Of a DNA stretch of 64,000 bases, positions 24,431-37,823 are shown in pieces. A program made the translations under genes and the position numbers. Numbering within the stretch: the first letter of the stretch is position 1; every line of letters starts with the position of its first letter. Origin of the DNA: Adiantum capillus-veneris (Eukaryota; Streptophyta; Polypodiopsida; Polypodiales; Pteridaceae); NCBI GenBank assembly GCA_014529385.2, contig CM043953.1, forward strand, positions 62,931,872-62,995,871, read 5' to 3'. The notes under the pieces are model-generated. The model ran no database searches. It was not told where the DNA came from and saw nothing but the letters and a program-made list of their open reading frames with translations.

Positions 24431-24827
24431 CTTTCCTGTCACAATTCATGAGTATACATTTTACAGCCTTTGCTTTGTCTAATCATAAAATACCTTGGTG
24501 ACAGCCTAATGGCTGCAGTTAGCGCACTCATATAAGCCTTTATGGCAGCAAACCCCTTATTGATAATCAGAGCATCTGGACAATGGGACATGAAAATATG
24601 ATCCCCTTGCAATAATGTGGTCGTTGAATATCTTTCAAGCTGTCCAAAAGAGCTCAAAAAATGTGATAATTGAAATGCACCAGGGCTGAATCAAATGATT
24701 GCATCATTTCATTGGTGTAACTCTTATCACTTAACGTCTAACAATGCCAAGCTCAATTGGCCCATGCTTGAACTCGACCTTGGCATTTTGTGATGCTTCC
24801 ATCAATACTTCATCCGAAAGCAAAGCT

Positions 24828-27800
24828 CATTTGGCCCATGCTACTGTATCGATTTCATTCCGGGCATTTCTGTAAAGCTCCAACCTCTTGGCACACGCAG
24901 ACCTGCGCTCCATAACAGCTGGATCTTCGTCCAGTAACCTTGCAAGCTGCTTGCCCTGTCGAAATTTGAAAAGAATGAACCCAATTAGTTATGCATAGAT
25001 TTTCAAACAGCTGTGTTGAGAAACCAGGTAAACATTACAAAACAAGGCATGCCTCTTTCCTTCCGAGCTCTGCAAAGAAAGTATCAAGGAGGGTCCTCTT
25101 GGCTTCACGAACTTGGCAATGCACCACAGCTTTTGGGATTGAATACCGAAGCGTATCACAGATCATGTTCACATAAGACAATACATTTGCTCCTGGAATG
25201 ATTCAAGACGTTTGTTACCGAAAGCACGAGTGCATCAGTTGCCCCAAAGAAAAAAATTACAGCATCTTACCTATACGTCTAAGTTGCCCATCTCCATAGC
25301 GATCAATGGATGAAGCAGCAGGATTTCCTCCCTTTTCCATCTCTTGCGGAAGCTTCCGGAAGAACTCCACAGTTAGGTAGCTGTTCTCCATATCGACCAA
25401 CCTGAGAGATGTTTTCTTGCTTTCATCTCGGAATCGCTCGAGTGCTGAGACAGCTGCAGCACCTACTTCTGCTTGCAACGTTGGGAACTGCCTCAATTCC
25501 TGTTGAGAGAGCAATCAGAATTCCAAACTGTTTGTAAAGTATTCTGCATGTAGAAAAAGCCTTACAGACAAAGCAATTACCTGCGTTTCCCCCACTGATT
25601 TCCTCACAAGTTCCTTCAAAATGTGATGCACCTGAAAGAAAAATATTGCTGTGAATTTTAAAACCATTGCCTCCATTTGGCCTTACCCAAAGTGACTTTT
25701 CCTAAAAAGATAACGACAACAATAAACAAAGAGCACTAGCAGGTGTCGTACCGCATCTACAACAGCTTCTGCAGGCCCTCTCATAAGAGTCAAGGAGCTT
25801 TCAATGAGGCGCCTATAACCCTGTTCTGGAGCAATCAGATGTGGCTGGTAACCATCAGCCTCATTGATAAGCTTGCGAACATTTTGGATCGAAAGATGTC
25901 TATCAAAAGATAGTTTCTTAAGGGCTCCGGGAAATTGGTTGTCAAAGACTCCATAAATCTTCTCACCTCCTGGGCGCCTGCAGCATAAGAGTAAGTGTTA
26001 TTTAAGATTTTAGTTCCCCATTTGATGCCTGCAAAAATAAGGTTAAAGCTTACACGCCATCAAGATGCTCTTTGAAAACTTGATCAAAAGCTCGACAAAG
26101 CTCCAATATAGAGTACAGCTGTGCCTGGATAAGATTTAAAAATTGACAAACAAAGCAATAAAAACCTGCAGTTAGAATCTCATGCCGCATTGACATAGGA
26201 AGCAGTTAAGTTAAATGCATACCCCAGGGTCCGTTGCAATGGGTCTACCAAGGCTTTGAAGCTCAGACTCTAGCTCATCAATCGACTTATTGATAAGCAT
26301 CTGAATGCTTGGGATACGCGATTTTATGACAGACTCCAGATGCTTCATTAGATCAGATTACAACAGGACCGCTATTTTAATTTCTGTTTGAAAATGAAAA
26401 CACAAGGCACGATCCTGATAAAGTTTGTAGAATCATACCTTTGAAAGCATTTGTCCCAAATACTCAGACCCCATACGACTTGCTAGGTGCTTATAATCTG
26501 GACTAGTTGCAAAGTATTCACGTTCTCTCCGCCTTGCAGCCATCATGTCCACACTTTTGTTGATATCCGCTTGAGATCGATTAACAACACCTACCCATGG
26601 ATGCTGCAACCTATATGCACGTCCTTCTAAAGTCTAAAATACAAAAAAAGGAACTTTCTTACTCCAGCTTTCCTTGTGCTGCGTGCATACAAACAAGTCC
26701 AAAGTTTCCATTCTTCACTGTTAACTGATGATAAAGATGACAGCTGGCTGTAGCTTGAATGTAGCATTCATGTGAGATATTGTAAGTCTCTTATGTACAA
26801 ATTTAAATAAAAAGTTTGGTAACATCTGTTCCTTGATTTCAAGAGTTTGAATCACTACCTAAGCCTAGAAATAGAAACTTTCTACTTTAGCACACACAAA
26901 GACTACAAACAAATGGACACTGCCTTAGCCATCTCACACTACTCTATGCAAATAATGGCTTAGACTCTTACATCAAGAGCATTGGTGCCTTTATCCATGA
27001 GATCCAGCTTTGTCAAGACTCCAAAAGTCCTCTCACCTGTGATATTAAAATTAGGAAACTACGTTATCACCTTTCCAAAACTAAAATGAATTAAAGCAAA
27101 AACTATTTGAAGTTTGACAAGTGTCCTCTCGAGAGGGTTTCTATCCCAACATGACTCACACAAATGTTGAAAGTTGAGATCACCACAATATCCCGCTTAA
27201 GCAGAGAACCAATAAAGATAAAGCAATAAAGTTCCCTGAATGAGAAAGTCAAGGTATGCATGAATGTAAAACACTAGAAACTCAATGAAAGATCTCCTTC
27301 AGATACCTTACAAAATGCCAAGAAAGGATACAGCATCCAAGCGGTTCTAACAGTATAAAAAGTCATTTTGTACTTGGCATATGAATGACAACAAATTATT
27401 TACAGCAATAGCAAGCCACAGCCACCAATGCACCAAATTCCTCAGAGTGGATTTTGAAATTGCAAGCATTTCATGTCAAAACAACAGAAGGAAAACTACA
27501 CAACCTGGGGTTAAAAATTCAAATAATTAATATCTTGCTATGCCCTGATAGTGTGCTCAAGCTCTCAAAAGCATTCTATAATATGCTTTTTGAGTTTCAC
27601 TGCCTAACCCTCTTCTTTTTCAGAAGAGAAATCAATTATTTTAAAAACACCTTAAAGCCTTTTCCAGGCGGGCATCATCTTATGACCTTGAGGTAATTTT
27701 TGTGCTTCCATCTTCTCCTTTAAAGGTTGTGAGATTAACAGCACCATGCATGGAATAACTGATATGCCTCACTTCTGCAAAGAGCTAAGGCATGCCATAA

Positions 27801-29412
27801 ATGAAAGATCACCAACAAGCTAATATTAGTGCCTCATGCATATCACTAAGTGCAAATAATTTGGACCTCTTCTACAACCCACATTAAGCTCTACATAAGT
27901 ACTGACATGGGTCCTATTAGTATTCTGCCTTCCCAACCTCTACTGAGTTTCTAGACAAAAAAAATCAGACACAAAGCCAACAAATTTCCAACAGAATTTA
28001 TCCAAACCAAAGGTTGCCTTTTTGCATTTCTACATAGCTTAGATCACCAACCTGATGGATCTACTTCCCGGGCCAGTTTTATTGCATCAGAGGTAGCAAT
28101 GTCTTGATTTGCTGGTGAAATTGCAAGAATCAAAGAGTTTGGCTGCACAATACACAATTCTTGTTGATTGAGTATCACATAGAAGGAGCATTTAATGAAA
28201 CATTTATACGCTCTAGAAACATGCACCAACCTTCTCCACATACGAGCGCACCATGTTCTCAATGTCAGCAACAATGCTATCAGGTTGCCCCTCTATAAGT
28301 AAGCTTTGTCAGACCTCACAAATGCAATCCCATCATTTAAAAAGAGGGAAAAAGTATCAAAGAACATGATCATCTTACCTACAGCAACCTTTGTGAGCCC
28401 TGGAAGATCAATAAGGGTTAGATTGACCACTGCAGACGCCAATAAGTTACTTGTTATTTCCAAAGCCTAATGTGGATGGCCATAGAGTCAATAAAAATTA
28501 TGTGATTTGCTTTTACCATTGGGAGAGTATATGCTTAGATGAATTGGGACAGGTGAAATCTGTTTGCTACGCCCTGTAATCCTGTCAGTCTCATCAGAAA
28601 TTTCTTTCCTGACAGCAGCTACAAGAGTCAAAGCAACAGTTCAATCACAATGAGTTCTAAATTTGAAGAGGTGTCCTGTGAATTTCAGGGACGTTTGGGC
28701 AACTGGCAACAAATATGGAATGTATGCATAGATTAGCCTTGACAGTTATCTAATGCAAGAAAGCTTTGACAACGCCATACCAAAATCCGTAAAACGCTTC
28801 TTTGGTGCATGCAAGAATTCAGCATATTCTGGACCTTTGTCAGTTCTATACAGCTGGAGTACAAGGGGCCTTCTGGTAACAATTCCTGCGTAAAAAAATT
28901 ATGCACATTAATAGATTTTCATGTCAAAGCATAAGCAGAACAAAGGGTTGTTTCCTTCAAATAACCGATTTACCTGAACCACGAGGCAAGAAATCTCGTC
29001 CTACAATGCTTTCCAAGACAGAGGACTTGCCTGAACTCTGAAAGCCAGAAACAGGAAAAAAACATTAGAAAGCTGCCGTCAAAATAGGAATACTGCTGGA
29101 GCTGACCAGGTGCATTGCAATTGACTTCCAGACTATTGAAAGAATACAATGAAAAAACATTATCACTCTTGAATCTGCAAGCTTTGAAGTCGCGTCACTA
29201 GATCAACAGTACAATGCAGGATTTGGCAGGTAAACTTTTGGTTATTTGGCAATGTGTCTCTGAGTGGTATTTCAGAGTCATACCTGGCCTCCAACAACAG
29301 CCACAGAGGGCAAAGCTTCCCACAATGTTGGAAGCGCATTGTCGCCTCCGTAGTCTCCCAAAGCTGTGCAAGCTCGCTGAATACGATTGACGAGCGAGAT
29401 CAGGCCGTCCAT
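24828..29412 (-). CDS. DRP1: Dynamin-related protein 1-like GTPase (intact, 16 coding exons)
   Basis: Joining the coding exons gives 1830 nt, 609 residues plus stop, near the usual ~610 of plant DRP1. Exons: 29284-29412, 28974-29037, 28781-28885, 28517-28618, 28379-28429, 28231-28292, 28052-28142, 26972-27036, 26439-26633, 26223-26342, 26054-26124, 25752-25977, 25581-25631, 25271-25500, 25053-25192, 24828-24955. The start is [15 protein letters not shown]. The GTPase P-loop is GGQSSGKSS (residues ~41-49); DLPGL and TKLD follow. The middle domain and the C-terminal GTPase-effector domain ([18 protein letters not shown]) are present. There is no PH or proline-rich domain, as expected for DRP1 (phragmoplastin). 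Known plant DRP1 proteins assemble on membranes at the cell plate and in clathrin-mediated endocytosis. Introns are GT-AG, except the last, which has a GC donor (AGAG|GCATGC at 25052). The longest intron is about 1.0 kb (27037-28051). No lesions are visible. Confidence 0.95.
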
Positions 29413-29690
29413 AGCAATGTTTTGCGGAGGAGGATACCTGCGATCTCTCAGCTGCAATCAAGCAAGGTACCTGCGATCTCTCAGCTTCGGGAGAGGAAGA
29501 AGAGAGATCGCAGGTGTAAGGCAGGGCTAGGCGGCGGATCTAAGCTTGTTGGATCGATGAAGCCGAGGCGAAGTTGACTCTGCACAGAGATGCTCGGCTC
29601 CCTGCACGATAGCGATGGGAGCGATCTACGAAGGACGAGCTCGGTGGAGGCGAAATGGGAGTTCTGTAGTGAAGGCGAGAAATCCAACAG
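29413..29690 (-). promoter_or_regulatory. DRP1 5' UTR/promoter-proximal region with a short duplicated block
   Basis: TACCTGCGATCTCTCAGCT occurs twice (about 29437-29455 and 29468-29486), with an inverted AGAGATCGCAGGT at about 29503-29515. Transcription start and a TATA box are not assigned. Confidence 0.4.
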
Positions 29691-29699
29691 CTAGCTTGC

Positions 29700-31500
29700 C
29701 CCGCATGCATCAACAACACAAAGCTAGCGTTATAGCTGATTCAAAGTCACCTCTGATCCTCGATGCCCATTTCTAAACTTTTAAATTTTAGTAATCGGTG
29801 GTCGTATTCCGGTTGTTTATACAAAGAGACCGCCTACCTACTCAACCCTTGTCCCCCTCAACCAACCCCCCCTTCCCCCCAAAAAAACACTTGTAACGCA
29901 CCAAGGTGCAAAAAATGGCATACCCAAGTCATGAAAATGAGGACCCAAATCATGCATTTATACCCGGTGAAACATAGCATACCCATATCATGCATTTATC
30001 TCCGCCAATGGATACAAGGTGCACAATGCGATCGTTTTTATAAAATAAACAGTTTCAGCCCTAGAGACCAACAACCTAGACTATCGGAAGGAAAACGTAA
30101 GGGAGAGCCATCAAGAAGCACTAGTGAGTCAATTTTTTGTATTTTTTGAGGGGTTTGGTGCAATAAGGAGCTTTGTCCCATCATTAACTCCTTTTAAGTT
30201 GGTTAGAAGTGCTTGGGCACCCACATTTGAGAGTTCTTAGCACCTTACTTCTTGCTTGAGTTATGATATGCTTTGTTAATCTTGGGGCAATTGTGGTGTC
30301 CCCTTTGGGCTTCCTCTTGATACCTATGGTTACATTGATAGGTTGTAGACTTGTAGGGTTAAGAGGACTTTTATCTTTGCCTTTAAGGTCATTGGAAGCT
30401 TCGTTTTTTGCCGCTTGAAGAGATTCTGTTGCAAAACACATTGACTAGCTTTACATGTACCTCATTAGATTGTATACATTTGTTTAGGCAGAAGGTTAGA
30501 CAACATAAATTGGTCCGCTAATAGCTTTAATTTTTTGTATTTGTATAATGTGGATCGGCATATATGTTTTTCACATGCATTCCAAGTGGTTGGCATATGT
30601 TGCACAATACAAGAAGCCCGCCGGCTAGGAGCTAGGGGCTAGGAGCTTATGAGGTTTAGTTGAGCCAAATACACACAATGTGGAGCAAGTTTTTATGAGG
30701 GTCCTTTGTCCTTATGTCATAGAGTGTGTTAAGATACATCCACACAAGGTACTCGATGTGTGTGTTCTGCTTTATTTTGATTTGACCCCTACATGCAAGG
30801 CATGTTCTTGAAATTACAATTTTGATTCCAAAACGATTGTATTACTCGCATGTGGGATATCTTTTCCCACAACAAAGAAGGTGGCACATGTTACACAATG
30901 CAAGAAGGCTAAGGGACTAGGAGCCAATGGCTAGGAGCTAATGAAGTCGAGTTTATCCAAATACGCACGATGTTGAGCAAGAGTTTATAAGCACATTACA
31001 AGAAGGTCGAGGGTGGGTCCCTCTAACTTATGTCATAGAGTTTGTTAAGATACCTCCACATATGGTAGTCAAATTTGGTAGAGAAACCAACATGGACTTC
31101 TAAGTTCTCCACATCAATATATGAAACATATTTCACATGTCAAGACTATGAGTTCTCATGGATTAAGACACTCGCACCCATCTTTGATAATGTGTCACGA
31201 TAAGTCTCATGGTGCTAGTTGCTTTCCATTTGAGAGGACCATTTCACAACACAACGTATTTGGAACACTTTAAGATGCCAAAATTATCAAAACCTTGTGA
31301 ATGTAACTAGTTATGACTATGCATGTTTATAAAAGAAAGCTTTGAGAAACATAAAAACCTCATGGACAGCTAGGTCGGAAGCATCTTAGATATCACAAAC
31401 ATGCATAATTTATGAGTCTATCTGGCGTATATAGCAAGGGCTATTTAATATAAATGAAGACATTTCATATGTTGAACTTAGACATGATGTAAGTTTATGT
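29700..31500. other. Unassigned AT-rich region with a diverged tandem repeat
   Basis: No gene is supported. Blocks at about 30605-30745 and 30895-31060 share CTAGGAGC..., '...TGGAGCAAG...TTTATGAG' and 'TTATGTCATAGAGT..TGTTAAGATAC', so a unit of about 290 bp is duplicated with divergence. A minus-strand open frame at 30184-30441 is not recognised. Confidence 0.45.
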
Positions 31501-31920
31501 CCTATTATGATTCAATGTTTATAGCAAGGCTCTTCTTTTAAAAATTGGCAAGTCTGGTTTTTCAAGAAGGATGTGTACATTGGTGGGAAACAATTTTGAA
31601 GTCTTGTCTAATCTATACTCAAACTGTCAAATGTTGTTTCTTTAGTAATATGTGGAAGGTTAGGAACTATCGAGTTTTTGGCAGGGACCACTCGGTGGCT
31701 AGCTTCTCAGAGATTGTACAAGAAAGTAAGGAGTTAATATATGTTATTGGTAAAATGCAAAACTCAGATGATTGGCTTAGGGCTTCCCTCGCCATTCGCT
31801 CGGATATGGATTGGACTTTTGGTAGTTGTACTGTAATCATTTGCCCTCAAGTCTCGGCATGAGCTTGAGGCTGATTTGTAAATTTTTTGATGGAATTCTA
31901 ATACAATCACTCACAATTGT
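31500..31920 (+). mobile_element. 3' fragment of a LINE (zf-RVT-like end)
   Basis: The open frame 31545-31862 contains WKVRNYRVFGRD followed by a helical stretch, resembling the 'WK-RN-R-F' block after reverse transcriptase in plant non-LTR retrotransposons. Reverse transcriptase itself is absent, so this would be a 5'-truncated copy. No poly-A tail is clear. The call rests on one short motif. Confidence 0.4.
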
Positions 31921-32077
31921 GAGTTTTGCAAAAATAAAAATAATTTTTTTTGGCAAGTCTTCATCTTAGTATTTCTTTTGACAAGTAAATCACAAACTGT
32001 CATTCAACACCCTATGTTTCAACTATGGTATGAGCATTAAGAATTTGGGTGGTAAAGCCCAATGTGCCGTGCCTAAA

Positions 32078-33195
32078 TGTTGGGCGGCCGGACACTAACC
32101 GGAACTAATACTAACTATTCCTTCTACATAAAACAATAAGGACTCATAACCCTAATCACTATTGTGATAGGAGTCCACAAGCCATGTCTTTTCTTCTTCT
32201 CTCTTCTCCATTGATACACGCACATGCACATTCTCTCGCTTGTGCACTTCAACTGGTATCAAAGCTTAAGGATTGCACAACACCATTGGAGCTTGACAGG
32301 GAAGCAGGCAAAACATAGCAAAATTTCAACACGGTTTTGCATATCTATTTTATATGTCGAAAGATAGTTGTTCAAGTCAATTCTTGCAATCCTCAATTGA
32401 TTTTTTGTGCCCTACAACTTTGCAAAAGAAAATTTTCTCAGAATCCTCACCGAGTTTGAGCTAGGTCGCTCACACTGCCTACATGTCATATAGGACACAC
32501 TACACATTTTTGCATATCAAAATTTTCATGTTTAGAACCAGCATTTCAAGGCAATTTCCATGATTCCTAATTGCTTCTTTGTGCTATACAACTCTGCAAA
32601 AGGAAGTTTCTACCAATTCCGAATGGTTTGGGAGTTATCTACTTTGGACAACACAGTGGTCTACTTGCTCTTCTGCATATAGGTTTTTCCTACACACTAT
32701 TTTTGCAATCTATGTCATACATACGTATCTGATGTAAGATTTGTGGGTTTATTAAATCAGACAAACCTCCACAGTCATTACAAAAAAGGATTTTTATGGT
32801 TGATGTAAGGTCTTATGCAGCTTATGTATTGACATAAATTATCATGCCTCTCAAGAAGAAGGATGAAGTCCTTTCAAAAATTTCAATTTTTTTTGGCATT
32901 AGTGGAGAATCAATCTGGCAAGAAAGCTAGTTGCTTAAGGTCATGCGATGGTGGTGAGTATGTCAGTAAAGCCTTTCAAACTTTTTGTGATTCTAAAGGC
33001 ATCAAAAGAGAGTTGACTTCCTCCACAAAATGATGTTGCTGAGAGGATGAACCACACCATACAAGAGATGCTATGTAGCATGTTGTCTAATGCAAAGCTG
33101 GCTAATGATTTTTGGGTAGAAGCATTAGCTACAGCTATCCATATCATTAACTATTATTAACAAATATCCCAACAAGACTTTAGATGAGAAGGTGT
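32078..33195 (+). mobile_element. Ty1/copia fragment: LTR, primer-binding site and integrase piece
   Basis: A candidate LTR starts TGTTGGGCGG at 32078 and ends near 32252. TGGTATCAAAGCTTAAGG (32254-32271) follows, matching the initiator-Met tRNA primer site of copia elements with small changes. The leader holds two diverged copies of a block near 32380 and 32560. At 32936-33190 the translation reads GGEYVSKAFQTFCDSKGIKR and later ANDFWVEALATAIHIIN, the copia integrase core around its catalytic Glu region, with stops. Gag, protease, reverse transcriptase and RNase H are missing. Confidence 0.7.
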
Positions 33196-33215
33196 TGGGA
33201 CAGATTGCCCGTGCG

Positions 33216-33499
33216 TGAGTACATGTATGAAGGGGAAAGGAAAAAAGGAGAGCAGAGAAGGCACGGCTCGAGGAAACACACAACAAGATGGAGAAGAGAG
33301 AAGGCACAGTTTGTGGAAACACACAACAAGATGGAGAAGAGGAGAGGAGAAAAGACACAATTAGGGGAGACACACAACAAGAAGGACTTAGTGTGTGTGC
33401 TTTATTCATATGTATATGGTCAATGAAAGGTTAGTATACACAAGGGGGTTAATGGGTTAGGGTCACATGGGCACCGGCCCACATGGCCTTGACCCAACA
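33216..33499 (-). repeat. Copia-type LTR (solo or truncated), minus orientation
   Basis: The minus strand reads TGTTGGGTCAAGG from 33499 and ends ...ACTCA at 33216. The TGAGT...GAAGG-rich start is related to the LTRs at 34317 and 39698. Inside, a 'GGAAACACACAACAAGATGG' block of about 50 bp repeats three times (about 33268-33390). A partial second copy of the outer end starts near 33519. Confidence 0.5.
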
Positions 33500-34316
33500 A
33501 TTATTGGGGTGGATCACGTAAGTACATGCAAGAAGGAGGAAGGATGAAGGAGAAGAGGAGAGAAGAAAAGGCACAATTAGGCGAAATTGCTACAGACGGA
33601 GGCGTGACGAGCAAAATAATCTCAGACTTGCTAGCCAAACTTTGAACATGGCTCGCTCTTTGGAGTAACAATTTGACAATGATATGGCATGAATCCTTTG
33701 TTTTCTTTAATCTACAAAGTAATTGTTGTATCAGCTTGTCTACAACATCACATGAGATATAGTTTAGCATGAAGGGAAGAAAGTTTTGTGGTTTTTGTCA
33801 AATAAATGGAGTTACAGGAGCAACAGGCCGATTGAGGATGTCCCTTGCGGCATTGCTGGGATTTGAAATAATACACAGATTTGATGAAAAGTTTAGAGCT
33901 CTAAAGATACTTTCACACCATTTAAGGATAGATCATGTTTGTCCACAGGATACCTTTTGCTCTTGTTGTTGCATTGGCTAGTGGAACCCAAGAGTCCCTA
34001 TTTGTGAGACACTTCTATATGCTAGAGACCTTCTTTCTGCTTCATTCAGGAAATTCGGGTGAGAGATTGGTGCAAGGCCTCAAACGAGACTATTGTTATG
34101 TTGATGGTGCATGGGTACATGCCCAACATAATAAGATTATTGATTGATTTGTATTATCAAGATCATAGGGTGAATATTATCCTTTGAATATATTTGCTTA
34201 AAATGACCCACACAGTATGGGGTTGTCTAATTGGATGTAGCTGGTGGATGTGTACTCTAATGAGTTCCATGAGTTGCTAGTGGTGGAGAGGATGTGCATG
34301 TAGATGCGGTGATCCG
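33500..34316. other. Unassigned stretch between copia LTRs
   Basis: A partial LTR-like duplicate lies at 33519-33590, followed by open frames (33769-33981 and 33935-34147) with no recognised motif. No feature beyond retroelement debris is supported. Confidence 0.4.
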
Positions 34317-34570
34317 TGAGTGCAAGGGAAGGAGAGAAGGGGAAGGGGATGGGGCAGACACACTGTGTAGTGGAGCATTAGAGAGTATTATCTCTCTTCT
34401 CCTTATTCTCAATATGACCAAAGAATACAAGAGGGTGGGTGCCCGCAGCCACGGGTCCACTGGCCTATAACCCAACAGTCTCCCACTTGAAGGCCAAGGT
34501 GGCCCAAGTGACTAAAGAATGTAGGGGCTATTATGTACAAATGTACAAAACATGAAGCATGACCATAGCT

Positions 34571-37500
34571 TCACCCTACGCCCATCATCTCTATGCAATG
34601 TGCAAACCACTCTGAGGCTAGGCTCTTTGTTAGAGCATCTGCTGGGTTTTCATCCATGTGAACTTTGACTAACTCAATGCATTTGCTAGCCAAAATATCC
34701 CGTACCACATGATACTTGACCTCTATGTGTTTTAACTTGGAGTGAAACACGGGGTTCTTTGCTAACGCAATCGCACTCTGACTGTCACAATGTAGCACTG
34801 GAGTCTGGCGTATACCAAGGTCTCCCACTAGACGAGATAACCACACAACTTCCTTACTGGAACTGGAAACTACAACATACTCTACCTCAATGGTGGAAGA
34901 CAAAGTGCAATTTTGGATACACGATCTCCAAGAAACTACCACTCCAAAAAACAAGAAAATGTAGCCACATGTGGATCGCATTTTTTCCATACAGCACGCA
35001 TAATCCAAATCAATGTATCCAACTATGGATGCATCACTATTCTCAAAGTCTAAGCACTTGCTAGCTGAGCCCTTGATGTATGTCTAGATGTGCTTCACTG
35101 CTTCCCAATGCTTTCTGCCTGGATTTTCCATAAACCTACAGACCACTCCCACTACATATGCAATGTTTGTCCATGTGCTAACCATGGCGAACATGAGATT
35201 GCCAACTGCCGAGGAATATGGCACCTTTGCCATCTCTGCCTTTTCAACATCCAATTTGGGACAATCATGCTTGCTAAGTTTTTCGTTAGTAGCCACAGGG
35301 GTACTCAATGCTTTCCCCCCTTGCATATTAAAATGTTGCAAGACCTTGTGAATATACTCTTCCTACGAAAGTTCAAGTATACCACGTTTGTAATCTCTCT
35401 TGATACGCATACCAAGAAAGTGATGTGCATCGCCCAAATCTTTCATAGCAAATCGCTTGCTTAAGACATCCTTGAGAAGTGCAATCTTATCTTTTGACTT
35501 CCCAACTATGAGCATATCATCCACGTAAAAAATCAAAATAATGAGGGGACCATCATCAACCTCTTTGTGTACAAGCAGTGATCATCTTGGCTTCGTACGT
35601 AATTAACCCTGGGACTAAATGTACTTATCAAACCTGATGTACCATTGCCTTGAGCCTTGCTTTAATTCATACAAAGATTTCTTATACAAACCAGTTCTGC
35701 CCGTGTTGGCTTCTTAGGATTTATCGCAAAACCTTCTGGCTATCTCATGTAGACGTCCTCTTCAAGATTCCCATAAAGAAACACTTTCTTCACATCCATT
35801 TGAACTGATTCCATGTCCTCGATGGCTACTAGACCAAGCATAAGACGCAATGTAGTCATCTTGACCACTAGAGAAAAGATTTCATCAAAATCCACGCCTT
35901 TCATTTGCTTGAACCCTTTTGCAACCAATCTAGCCTTATACTTAGGCTCGGGATCATCTGTGGTATACTTTTTCTTGTACACTCATTTGCATGGCAATGC
36001 CTGTTTACCCGCATGTAACTCTATCAATTCCCAAGTTTTATTTGCTAAGATCAAGTTATATTCAGATTGCATAGCCTCCTCCCACTTCACGCTATCGTCC
36101 ATTTGAACGGCCTTTTTATAGCAAATGGGTTCACCGCAATCAGTGAATAGCAAGTAGTATGTCTAAGCCTAGCTCAAAACACTCAGGTGCACTAGATGTA
36201 CCATTAGATCTCTAAAGTTGCCTGATTGCTGGATTCCTCTCTTCCTGGAGCAACATGTGTGTCTGTACTAGTGGAAGGCGCATTACTAGCATGTAAAACA
36301 TTCTGTGTAGCAGGTGGTGAGGCAACATCCTCAAACCATACTTTGCGACACTTAATGTCTTTCACTTGCTTTCTATGAATCTTAGACTCATTGAATATCA
36401 CATGTGAGATGTGTATACCCTTCTTAGATTCTGGGTGCCAGCGACGATATTCCATTTCTCCATCAACACTATATCCAATGAAGATGCACTTGTGTGATTT
36501 GGGGTCTAGCTTTTGTCTAAGCGCTTTTGGTACATGTGAGAATGCCTCACACCTAAACACACGTAACCTGTCATAATTGGGCTCTTTGCCCGTCCACATC
36601 TCTAAAGAACTTGGTACTTTAGTAGTGTACTAGGTGACCGATTGATCAAATAAGCAGCCGTTGTAATAGCTTCTCCCCCAAAATTCTCGAGGTAAGTTGG
36701 CCGTAGACAACATAGAAGTGACTCGTTCTTGAATGGTTCTATTCATTCTCTCAACCACACCATTTTGAGCGGGTGTGTAAGGCGTGGTAAACTATCTTCT
36801 AATGCCTCTTTTACTACAAAAGTCCTTGAACTCGGAGGAGATGTACTTGCCTCCATTGTCACTACGCAAAGCTTTGAGCTTTCTACTCGATTGGTTCTCT
36901 ATCAATGCTAAGAACTTTTAAAAGACACTAAAGACATCGCTCTTCTGCTTTAAGAGATAAACCCATACCTTTCTAGTAGAGTCATCTATGAATGTTAGGA
37001 AGCATAATGCTCCCCCTAGAGACTTGACTGGCATAGGTCCACATAAGTTGCTATGAACAAGATCTAGAGGACTCCCATACTCCTTGTCCAAAGGCGCTGA
37101 TGTCAACCTAATCTGTTTTCCATAGATATGTCATAGCCGGCTATGTCACAACTTTGTGGATGGCAGCTCAGCTACACAATAGAATTATCTTTCACAAAAT
37201 AGACACAAAGTGAGTACAATGAGCTAGACTTCTAGCCTTTAAGCATGACCAGAGTTCCCTTCTTGATAATCCAAGACCCATGAGCAAATATGGTAGTGTA
37301 ACCCAAATCATCGAGCTGTCTACTGACATCAAACTCTTTGTCAATTTGGGTACATGTCTGACATTATGTAGCATAAACTCAGTGCCATTATGCATAGAAA
37401 ACTTAATATTGCCCACACCGCATATATCAAGCGCATAAGAAATTCCTACCTTCACTGTGCCATGTGTGGCATTGTATGTAGAAACCCACTCCTTGTGAGG

Positions 37501-37823
37501 AGTCACGTGAAAGCTAGCACCGGAGTCCAATTCTGTGCATAACACTTGTCAAGAGTGGGTTTCTACATCTTCAAAGCATCTTTCATGCGTTGCTGCCAAA
37601 TGTGTGGCATTGTATGTAGAAACCCACTGTTGATCAAAGCATCTTTCATGCGTTGCCGCCAAATGACAAAGTTCGACCCATCAAATTTTTTGATGTAGTA
37701 CTCTTCTCTTTTGGAAGCAGTACTTGCAGCCCCATGACTCAAGAGAATGTAGCCAAAAACTTTATGGCAAATTGCGTGGGATAATTTCGACAGACTTCCC
37801 CTAGAACAAGAACGAAAACTCAA
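34571..37823 (-). pseudogene. gag-pol: Copia gag-pol remnant
   Basis: Gag is reduced to 37563-37823 (KKFDGSNFVIWRQRMKDALI) and runs almost directly into protease, so most of gag is deleted. Protease has LDSGASFHVTP near 37530. Integrase (36600-37106) shows [29 protein letters not shown] and NGVVERMNRTIQE. The integrase C-terminal part is 36204-36599. Reverse transcriptase (about 35460-35982) has KARLVAKGFKQ and FYVDDMLIVG. RNase H (34571-35341) has DSQSAIALAKNPVFHSKLKH. Many stops and at least one frameshift (between 35341 and 35740) make it non-functional. A block of about 70 bp around 37565-37655 is duplicated in tandem (GTGGCATTGTATGTAGAAAC twice). Confidence 0.85.

Noticed and set aside
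29254-29577. Plus-strand open frame antisense to DRP1 exon 1
   Set aside because: It overlaps a confirmed coding exon and its 5' UTR on the other strand and has no motif.
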